DNA from: Arsenophonus sp046530785
GTDB lineage: Bacteria; Pseudomonadota; Gammaproteobacteria; Enterobacterales; Enterobacteriaceae
Assembly: GCA_046530785.1 (NCBI GenBank)
Contig: JBHEQT010000002.1
Coordinates: forward strand, 62,001 to 126,000
DNA length: 64,000 nt
Reading direction: 5' to 3'
Shown piece by piece: positions 56,428 to 64,000 of this stretch. The translations under genes and the position numbers were made by a program. The notes beneath the pieces were generated by a model, which was given only the letters and a program-made list of their open reading frames with translations, was not told the DNA's origin and did no database searches. How positions within the stretch are numbered: the first letter of the stretch is position 1; each line of letters starts with the position of its first letter.

Positions 56428-58169
56428 TATTTAAATTGCATACTATAAAGTTGAGCATATGCCCCATCAGACTTAATCAAAGTTTGATGATCACCTCGTT
56501 CAATAATTTTACCATCCTGGATAAATAAAATTTTATCTGCATTTTCTATCGTTGAAAGACGATGGGCAATAATAATAGAAGTCCGATTTTTCTGTAATTC
56601 ATCCAATGCTGCTTGAATATCTCTTTCTGATTCAGTATCAAGTGCAGAAGTAGCTTCATCAAGAATTAATATAGTTGAATTATACAATAAAGCACGTGCA
56701 ATAGCAATTCGTTGGCGCTGTCCACCAGAAAGCATTACACCATTTTCACCAATAACAGTATCTAGTCCATTATCTAGTTTTTGAATAAAATCCATCGCAT
56801 AAGCTATTTTAGCAGCTTTTTCGATTCCTTTTCGACTAAAACGACCATCTGTTGCATAAGCAATATTATTTGCAATAGTATCGTTAAAAAGATAAATATG
56901 TTGAGAAACAAGGGCAACTTGACTACGTAAAGATTTTAAAGTATATTCACGTAAATCACGATCATCAAGTAATATTTGGCCTTTATTAACTTCATAAAAA
57001 CGGGTAATTAGATTCGCAATAGTTGATTTTCCTGAACCTGATCTCCCAACTAAAGCAATAGATTTTCCAGACGGAATTTTAAAACAAATGTCATGTAACG
57101 CAGGATAATCTTTTGTTGGATATTTGAAGGTAACATGTTTAAATTCTATTTTACCTTTAGATTTTTTTAGTATTAATTTCCCATCGTCTTTTTCTTTGTC
57201 CATATCTAAGATAGTAAATAATGTTTGACATGCAGCCATACCTCGTTGAAATTGTGCATTAACATTTGTTAATGATTTTAATGGTCTCATTAATGAAAAC
57301 ATACATGAAAAAACAACACCGATAGTTCCTATTGTTAATGTTTGCATAACTTCTGGGAAGCTCGCGATATAAAGTGTGAATGCTAATGCTAGAGAAGCAA
57401 TCAACTGTATAATAGGATCAGAGATAGAAGATGCTGTTACCATTTTCATCGTTTGTCTACGCATATGATTACTTACTTTTCTAAAACGCTCAGTTTCGAC
57501 CTTTTGTCCACCAAAAATCAAAACTTCTTTATGGCCTTTTAACATTTGTTCCGCACTATCCGTTACTTGCCCCATGCCAGTTTGCATACTTTTACTAATA
57601 TTCCTAAAGTGTTTAGAAACCGAGCGAATAGTTAATGTAACAATAGGAGCAATTAAAATTAATATTAGTGAAAGTTGCCAACTATAATAAAACATAAGCC
57701 CAAATAAACCAATAATGTAGGCACTTTCTCGAACGATAGTAATTAAAGCGCTAGAAGAAGATGAGGCTACTTGCTCAGAATCATAAGTAATGCGAGAAAG
57801 CAAAGTTCCTGTCGATTGTTTATCAAAAAAAGCAAGAGGCATTCCCATAATGTGACTAAATAAACGTCTACGCATATTCATTACTACTTTACCAGAAACC
57901 CAAGCAATACAATAATTAGAAATAAAACTTGATATTCCTCTTATTAACATTAGCCCCAATATAGCGATCGCTAAACATTTTAATGTGCTGTTATCAGCTT
58001 TTCCAAAACCTTCATCAAGCAAAGGTTTTAATAAGGAGATCATGAATGCATCTCCTGTAGCATTAATAATTAATGCTACAAAAGCTACACTTAATCCCAG
58101 TTTAAATGGTAAAATCATTGGCCATAATCGGCAAAATGTTTGCCATGTAGAAAAATCTTTTTCATCCAT
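56427..58169 (-). CDS. msbA: Lipid A export ABC transporter MsbA
   Basis: Homodimeric flippase that moves core-lipid A across the inner membrane. I start it at the ATG at 58169 (MDEKDFSTWQTFCRLWP), because AAGAGA is about 7 bases upstream, giving 580 residues (E. coli 582). The N-terminal six-helix domain (about 20-325) is followed by the ATPase domain: Walker A GRSGSGKST near 375-383, Q-loop VALVSQ, signature LSGGQRQR, Walker B ILILDEATSALD and the IAHRLST histidine. It is intact and coupled to lpxK. The upstream comEC (ycaI) gene of E. coli is gone. Confidence 0.96.
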   Translation of the reverse strand: MDEKDFSTWQTFCRLWPMILPFKLGLSVAFVALIINATGDAFMISLLKPLLDEGFGKADNSTLKCLAIAILGLMLIRGISSFISNYCIAWVSGKVVMNMRRRLFSHIMGMPLAFFDKQSTGTLLSRITYDSEQVASSSSSALITIVRESAYIIGLFGLMFYYSWQLSLILILIAPIVTLTIRSVSKHFRNISKSMQTGMGQVTDSAEQMLKGHKEVLIFGGQKVETERFRKVSNHMRRQTMKMVTASSISDPIIQLIASLALAFTLYIASFPEVMQTLTIGTIGVVFSCMFSLMRPLKSLTNVNAQFQRGMAACQTLFTILDMDKEKDDGKLILKKSKGKIEFKHVTFKYPTKDYPALHDICFKIPSGKSIALVGRSGSGKSTIANLITRFYEVNKGQILLDDRDLREYTLKSLRSQVALVSQHIYLFNDTIANNIAYATDGRFSRKGIEKAAKIAYAMDFIQKLDNGLDTVIGENGVMLSGGQRQRIAIARALLYNSTILILDEATSALDTESERDIQAALDELQKNRTSIIIAHRLSTIENADKILFIQDGKIIERGDHQTLIKSDGAYAQLYSMQFK

Positions 58170-60814
58170 TATCATTCTCTTATTAGGTAGCTATAAAATA
58201 AGCAGTTTATTTTACTTGGGAAACGTCTAAATACCAAGCTATTGATAATATCAGATAAGGATAAACCTTTATGTCTATAATGTATTATTTCCAATATTAT
58301 TGGAGTAAAATTTTGCTATAATTTATTTTGATTCTGATTTTTTTTAAGTAAACATTTTCAATATTCACATATTGTTGATCTAATTTATAAAAAGTTAAAT
58401 GTATCTCCTATTAACAAAAGAGAAGGGTATATACATATTATTTTTTAATTATTTGTATAAGAATCTTTGTTTACGAACTATTTTCATCATAAAAAAGTTT
58501 TAATAAATTAATTGGTAAATTTTTAGTTTCTAAACGCAAGAATTTCTTTTTCATCTACTTTTCAATGTTTTTGTGAAAAAGTTATAAAATAAAAGAAATT
58601 TCTAATTTTTACTAGACATGATTTAATTATTATGCTGATCCTTTTAATTTTTCACTTATTTTGGTATAGAAATTTAAATATAATTTCTACTATTTCTAAT
58701 GAATTCCTAGATAATAATAAAAATTAATTTTTATTAAAATTACTTCTGATCATTTAAATTCGGTATAGGATAATAATTAAACTAATTACTTAAAATTAAT
58801 AGGATCAGCATAATTATAACTTAAATTATGATCCTTCAAATCTTAAATAATGATAATTATAGATCAGAAAAAATAGTAGTGTTATTAAAGATATTGTATT
58901 TCTAATAAGATTATCTCTAATCTTATAAATTATGAATTTTCATCTTCTACAATAATAATTTCTGCGATCTATTTCTATAATTAAATATAATTAATTGCAA
59001 AAAATTTGCATTTTTATAGGTTATAAAAATTATTTTTTATATATTATTAATAGTAAATTGTACTTGATTTTGAATAAATCAGAAAGTGATGGATTTTATA
59101 GAATAAATACAACTAAATACTTTTATTATAACGAAAAAATAGAAATGTCAAACTTATATTTCTTGATATAAAGTATATAACTATTATTAAAATAATGTTT
59201 TTTAAATTATATAAAATTTTACTACATAAAAATTTAAATATATGAAAAAATAATTAATCATTTATTGTTTATAATAATAAATTTCTATTTATTTTAAACC
59301 GCATATAAATTATCCAAAATAGCAATGTTTATTTTATTTAATAATAATTACCTGAATTCTACTAATTCATACTATAAATATAGTTATTTGAAAATAAATT
59401 AATTTAGTATTAAGTAAGTTAAGTTACTTATCTTGAAGTTATACATTTTTTATTTTATAAATAAAGATCAAAATCTTAATTTAAATAAATCGAAAAATTC
59501 AAAGAATAAAAATTATTAGAAAAAATTAAAAATAAAAAACCGAAATTTTCGGAAAAAATAAATTCTATAATGAATAAGAAAATGTAATTCATATTACATA
59601 GATGTCATTTGATAGAATAAATAAGAATAACTAAAAGATCAATATCCTAAATAAGATAGAAATTACAAAAGGTTCTAATAAAAATAGATAAACAATAAAA
59701 TCACACAACAAAATTCCAGAAATAAAATAGTAATTTCTCTCCATACATAAAAAATTTATATGTCCATTAAATTTATGATGCAATTTTAATTGCAATTCTG
59801 ATATAGATAATATCTAGAAGAATTCATATTGAAGTAAAATATATTGGATAAATCATATTTGATGGTTTTGCATATTTACTAATACTTTTATCGATTCTTT
59901 AACTTATCTGTTATATTAAGTTGAATTTACATAATAAATTTTTATTTAATAAAAATAAATTTTAATTTGAAAGATTCGTAATAAGGATTGATTTATAGGA
60001 TATGATTTAAAATCAAAATTAACTTCAATCAATAAAATACGAAGAAGTTTTAATTAATAAAAAATAATCTTTTTTATCCTAAAAATTATCTTAAATTAAA
60101 CTATTAATTTAAGATTGTAAATGTAAATGTAGAATACAAAAAATTTTTCTTAGTATTAATTACTTGTGACCTAACTTTTATCTAAGTATTATTTATTCGA
60201 TCAATAATTCTTACTAAAAATCTTTTCAATAACTCCTTTATATAAATTATTATTTTCTTGTTTGAAACCCTTCTTATTTTTTAAAATAAAATATATATTG
60301 TTAATATTTCCATAAAAATATATTTTTAGATAGCGTATTTAGTTCAATTTAAATAAAAAATAAAGTAAAATATAAATTTTAGTCAAATCATAAATAAAAT
60401 AATTTATTTAGTAAATATAATAAAAGGATTAATATAGTAATAGAATTATTATATTAATTGATGTTTTAATTAATGTTCATCTGAATTTAATTATGTTAAC
60501 TAAAAGTTTTCATATAAGAGTACTTCCCCCCTAATATAGTCCCTATATTATTAAGATACTTAATGAATATTATTTAATACAATAAATAAGTTTTTATTAA
60601 AAGAAAATATTTTTTCTTTTAATACTTTATAAAATTAAATTAATTAAGTTTATTTAAGAAATTTCCTTTTTATATAATTTTAAAATTAATTATTTTATAA
60701 ATATAAAAGAAAATTTTCAATAGTTTAAAAATTTTTTGTAAAAATTTATTTTCCTAATTAAAAGTTCTTTCGAAATAAAATATTTTATAAAATTAAAAAT
60801 AAATTTGTTAATAT
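58170..60814. other. Gene desert between msbA and ihfB
   Basis: About 2.6 kb. In E. coli comEC/ycaI occupies this place, and the gap is still about the size of that gene, but I cannot read a single convincing peptide of it. A C6 run near 60526 is the only GC-rich spot. The msbA promoter should lie in the first 200 bases. Confidence 0.55.
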
Positions 60815-61099
60815 TTATGTATAAATATTAACACGATTACGTAATTCTTTACCGGGCTTAAAATGAGGGACATATTTTCCTTTTAAATCAACTTTATCAC
60901 CAGTTTTTGGGTTACGTCCGATACGCGGCGAACGGTAATGAAGAGAAAAACTACCGAATCCACGAATTTCAATACGTTCTCCATTAGCGAGAGTTATTAC
61001 CATATGATCAAGTATTTCTTTCACTGCCTTTTCAATAAAATTTCCTGGTATATGAGTTAACTTTTTTATAAGGATTTGAATTAATTTAGATCTAGTCAT
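60815..61099 (-). CDS. ihfB: Integration host factor beta subunit
   Basis: DNA-bending nucleoid protein that works as a heterodimer with IhfA. It has 94 residues, the same as E. coli. MTRSKLIQIL, the DNA-grasping arm RGFGSFSLHYRSPRIGRNPKTGDKV with the intercalating Pro64, and KGKYVPHFKPGKELRNRVN are all kept. It follows rpsA after 51 bases on the same strand, the standard enteric order. Intact; ihfA should be elsewhere in the genome. Confidence 0.96.
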   Translation of the reverse strand: MTRSKLIQILIKKLTHIPGNFIEKAVKEILDHMVITLANGERIEIRGFGSFSLHYRSPRIGRNPKTGDKVDLKGKYVPHFKPGKELRNRVNIYT

Positions 61100-61150
61100 A
61101 GGTTTTCTCTAAAATTCCATTACAAGGAAATAATTTTTCTAATGATTAAA

Positions 61151-62842
61151 TTAATCATTTGTTCCTTTAGCTGCTTTGAACGCTTCAGCCATAGCATTGT
61201 TTGCAAGATTATTATCTTTCTCTTCCTGCTTATTAAGAGAAGCAATTCTACTTTTTTCATCTATCTCGTCTTCTTTTGTACGAAGGGATAATGTAATAAT
61301 ACGGTTTTTACGATCAACACCAATATATTTAACTTCAACTTTGTCACCAATGCTTAATACTTGAGTAACATCTTCTTCTACACGATCACGTGATACTTGT
61401 GATGCACGTAAGTATCCTTCAATACCAGAAGACAACTCAATCATTGCACCTTTTGCGTCAATAGAAACTACTTTACCGGTAACAATAACACCTTTTTTAT
61501 GAGTAGAAAGATAGTTATCAAAAGGATCTTCTGTTAACTGTTTAATACCTAAAGAAATACGTTCTCGTTCAGCGTCAATTTGTAATACAATAGCATCAAT
61601 TTCATCACCTTTTTTGTATTCACAAATAGCTTCTTCACCTGTAATTTTCCAAGAAATATCAGAGAGATGAACTAAACCATCAATACCTCCATTTAAACCG
61701 ATAAAGATACCAAAATCAGTAATAGACTTTATCTTACCTTTCACGCGATCATTTTTATTATGCGTCTCTGAAAATTTCTGCCATGGATTTGCTTTACACT
61801 GCTTCAAACCCAATGAGATACGACGACGCTCTTCGTCAATATCTAATACCATAACTTCAACAACATCACCTACATTAACAACTTTAGATGGATGAATGTT
61901 TTTATTAGTCCAATCTATTTCAGAAACGTGTACTAAACCTTCAACACCTTCTTCAATTTCAACAAAACAACCATAATCAGTAAGATTAGTGACTCTTCCT
62001 TTCATCTTACTTCCTTCTAGATAACGGTTAGAAATAGATATCCATGGATCTTCTCCAAGTTGTTTCAAACTTAAAGAGACTCTTGTACGATCACGATCAA
62101 ACTTTAATACTTTAATGTTGATTTCATCACCAACATTAACAATTTCACTTGGGTGTTTAACACGCTTCCAAGCCATGTCAGTAATATGTAATAATCCATC
62201 AACACCACCAAGATCAATAAATGCACCATAGTCAGTTAAGTTTTTAACAATACCTTTAATTTCCATTCCTTCTTGCAAGGTTTCCAATAAGTGATCACGT
62301 TCTGCACTATTTTCAGACTCAATAACAGCGCGACGTGAAACAACAACGTTATTACGTTTTTGATCCAGTTTTATAACTTTAAATTCAAGTTCTTTACCTT
62401 CCAAGTGAGATGTGTCACGAATTGGTCGAATATCAACCAATGAACCTGGTAAAAATGCACGAATACCTGTTAATTCTACTGTAAAACCACCTTTTACTTT
62501 ACCGTTTATAATACCCATAACTGTTTCGACATTTTTATAAGCTTTTTCTAGCATCAACCAAGATTCATGTCTTTTTGCTTTTTCGCGAGATAATATTGTT
62601 TCACCAAAACCATCTTCTACTGCGTCTAAAGCAACATCAATTTCGTCATTAACCTGAATTTCTAGCTCACCATACATATTTTTAAATTGTTCTACTGGAA
62701 TCGCTGATTCTGATTTCAGACCGGCATCAACTAAAACGACATCTTTGTCGATAGAAACAACAATACCCCGAACAATAGCCCCTGGACGGGTTTCGATACT
62801 CTCTAAAGATTCTTTAAATAATTGAGCAAAAGATTCTGTCAT
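61151..62842 (-). CDS. rpsA: 30S ribosomal protein S1
   Basis: S1 helps the ribosome bind and unfold mRNA, which matters most for messages with poor ribosome binding sites. It has 563 residues (E. coli 557). Six S1 repeats are visible (roughly 20-87, 105-171, 190-260, 275-348, 362-434, 450-520), with typical blocks such as VKNLTDYGAFIDLGGVDGLLHITDM and VTNLTDYGCFVEIEEGVEGLVHVSEIDW. The tail is charged and slightly extended. The ATG has only a weak GAAG ahead of it, as is typical of the autoregulated rpsA start. Full length is retained, unlike in some shrunken genomes. Confidence 0.97.
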   Translation of the reverse strand: MTESFAQLFKESLESIETRPGAIVRGIVVSIDKDVVLVDAGLKSESAIPVEQFKNMYGELEIQVNDEIDVALDAVEDGFGETILSREKAKRHESWLMLEKAYKNVETVMGIINGKVKGGFTVELTGIRAFLPGSLVDIRPIRDTSHLEGKELEFKVIKLDQKRNNVVVSRRAVIESENSAERDHLLETLQEGMEIKGIVKNLTDYGAFIDLGGVDGLLHITDMAWKRVKHPSEIVNVGDEINIKVLKFDRDRTRVSLSLKQLGEDPWISISNRYLEGSKMKGRVTNLTDYGCFVEIEEGVEGLVHVSEIDWTNKNIHPSKVVNVGDVVEVMVLDIDEERRRISLGLKQCKANPWQKFSETHNKNDRVKGKIKSITDFGIFIGLNGGIDGLVHLSDISWKITGEEAICEYKKGDEIDAIVLQIDAERERISLGIKQLTEDPFDNYLSTHKKGVIVTGKVVSIDAKGAMIELSSGIEGYLRASQVSRDRVEEDVTQVLSIGDKVEVKYIGVDRKNRIITLSLRTKEDEIDEKSRIASLNKQEEKDNNLANNAMAEAFKAAKGTND

Positions 62843-63005
62843 AGTAAGATCTTCAAAAGTTTAATTTTAACTTTCATTCAACATCCTGTTAAATGGGGTT
62901 ATTTTACGTGCTTCTTAATAATCCTTATTATAAAGCTTTATTTGATTTAATGTAATTTACATTACACCAATTAGATGTGTTAATCTATTATATATTCAAT
63001 ATAAA
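62843..63005 (-). promoter_or_regulatory. rpsA leader and promoter region
   Basis: About 160 bases between cmk and rpsA. The sequence just before the rpsA ATG lacks a full Shine-Dalgarno, in line with the known translational autoregulation of enteric rpsA by S1. I have not resolved its fold. Confidence 0.4.
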
Positions 63006-63695
63006 TCATATTGTATAGCTAAGATTTATTTTTTTCATATAAGAGATCACCTGATCGATAACTTCTTCAATAGATAATTTTGTAGAATCCAGAATTAACG
63101 CATCTTTTGCAGGAACTAATGGAGAAATTAATCTATTACAATCACGATAATCACGCTCTTTAATATCAAGTAAAATATCGGTTAATTTAACATTAAATCC
63201 ATTTTCTTTCAATTGTCTCATTTTTCTATAAGCACGCTCTTCAATTGTGGCATTAAGAAAAATCTTTACCGGTGCATCTGGAAAAACTACCGTTCCCATA
63301 TCACGACCATCAGTAATCAATCCTGGTTTAGTACGAAATTCCCTTTGCCTATGTAATAATATTTTTCTAATTCTAGGAAAAGTTGATATAAGAGATGCCA
63401 TTTTACCAAAAACTTTACTACGAATTTTGTTACTAACATCTTCTCCATCAAATATAACACTTAATTCTTTCTCTTTAAATTCAAAACGGATATCAAGATT
63501 AGACGCTAATGGAACTAGTTCTTCTTCAGACTTAATATCAAGATGATAGTGTAATACTCCTAAAGATAATACACGATAAATAGCTCCGGAATCAAGTATT
63601 TGCCAACCTAGCTTATTTGCTAATGCTTGAGATAAAGCACCTTTACCTGCTCCACTTGGACCATCAACTGTGATAACTGGAGATAAAACTGCCAT
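63006..63695 (-). CDS. cmk: Cytidylate kinase
   Basis: Cmk phosphorylates CMP and dCMP to the diphosphates. It has 229 residues (E. coli 227). The P-loop GPSGAGKG is at 12-19, followed by LDSGAIYRVL, the TDGRDMGTVVFPDA substrate region and the lid KMRQLKENGF with KERDYRDCNRLISPLVPA. AGGAGAG lies 4-5 bases before the ATG. It lies between aroA and rpsA as in E. coli and is intact. Confidence 0.96.
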   Translation of the reverse strand: MAVLSPVITVDGPSGAGKGALSQALANKLGWQILDSGAIYRVLSLGVLHYHLDIKSEEELVPLASNLDIRFEFKEKELSVIFDGEDVSNKIRSKVFGKMASLISTFPRIRKILLHRQREFRTKPGLITDGRDMGTVVFPDAPVKIFLNATIEERAYRKMRQLKENGFNVKLTDILLDIKERDYRDCNRLISPLVPAKDALILDSTKLSIEEVIDQVISYMKKINLSYTI

Positions 63696-63870
63696 TATAC
63701 TCTCCTTTTTGAAAATTGAATTTTTAGAAAAACTTTCTATTAGAATAACAAGTATTTTACACTATACTTAATTTTTTCTACATAAGGTAATAATAAAATT
63801 AAAAATTAAATTAATTTTATATAAAACATAATACTCGTTATTCAGTGTTATGTTAATATTTATAAATATA

Positions 63871-64000
63871 CTAATATCGATAACTCAATTTTTCTAACTG
63901 ATAAAAATAATCTGGAAAAGATTTAGCAGTACATTTTGGATCTAAAATAGTAACCGGGGTATTTGAGAAAGCAATAAGTGAAAAACACATAGCCATACGA
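63871..64000 (-). CDS. aroA: EPSP synthase, C-terminal fragment at window edge
   Basis: Only the last 42 codons lie inside the window. RMAMCFSLIAFSNTPVTILDP and CTAKSFPDYFYQLEKLS match the C-terminus of E. coli AroA. It makes 5-enolpyruvylshikimate-3-phosphate in the shikimate pathway. The stop is TAG at 63871-63873 and no frameshift is seen in this part. Its position upstream of cmk is the standard enteric order. Confidence 0.93.
   Translation of the reverse strand, partial: RMAMCFSLIAFSNTPVTILDPKCTAKSFPDYFYQLEKLSYRY

Noticed and set aside
1..64000. CRISPR array, insertion sequence, prophage or toxin-antitoxin system
   Set aside because: No regularly spaced direct repeats, no transposase or integrase motifs, no terminal inverted repeats with target duplications, and no paired small genes were seen.

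Overview
This window comes from the chromosome of a host-restricted gammaproteobacterial symbiont of the Enterobacterales. The evidence is threefold. Every recognisable protein is closely similar to an E. coli-type enteric protein. Gene order follows the enteric aroA-cmk-rpsA-ihfB-msbA-lpxK-ycaR-kdsB, gloC-aspC-ompF-asnS-pncB-pepN-pyrD-rlmKL-uup and fabA-lonH-hspQ-tusE segments. The DNA is extremely AT-rich and mostly non-coding: my sum of the intact coding intervals is about 24.6 kb of 64 kb (roughly 38%). I see no insertion sequence, prophage, CRISPR array or foreign island. Low coding density plus an intact biotin cluster fits a symbiont in mid-erosion that supplies a B vitamin, for example Serratia symbiotica of conifer aphids or Arsenophonus/Sodalis-type symbionts. 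I cannot decide the species without a search.

Layout. 1-5.6 kb: biotin cluster, bioB-F-C-D (-) divergent from bioA (+), with pgl (-) converging on bioA. 5.6-12.0 kb: gene desert. 12.0-15 kb: a CspC/CspE-type cold shock gene with a clear terminator, tRNA-Asn(GTT), a decayed second tRNA-Asn, and pyrC. 15-26 kb: tusE, hspQ, lonH (Lon-like protease) and fabA, separated by long decayed gaps. 26-34.5 kb: the largest desert. 34.5-50.5 kb: gloC, aspC, an OmpF-type porin, asnS, pncB, a pepN pseudogene still readable along its length, pyrD, an rlmKL pseudogene and uup. 53.8-64 kb: kdsB-ycaR, lpxK-msbA, ihfB-rpsA, cmk and the 3' end of aroA, all on the minus strand.

How the genes fit together. The survivors cover biotin synthesis, pyrimidine synthesis (pyrC, pyrD), NAD salvage from nicotinate (pncB), aspartate/asparagine use (aspC, asnS), unsaturated fatty acid synthesis (fabA), lipid A/Kdo envelope synthesis (kdsB, lpxK, msbA), a porin, tRNA thiolation (tusE), translation and nucleoid functions (rpsA, ihfB, uup) and proteostasis (lonH, hspQ). 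They describe a Gram-negative cell that keeps its outer membrane and a nutritional export product.

Main structural result: compared with the E. coli order recalled from knowledge, the gloC-to-uup block is inverted between the kdsB block and the fabA block, which one inversion explains. I found no convincing undescribed system. The best leads are fossils (tandem tRNA, pepN, rlmKL, stranded hairpins), a long inverted repeat upstream of the csp gene, a perfect 30-bp palindrome inside the largest desert, and altered constriction residues in the porin.
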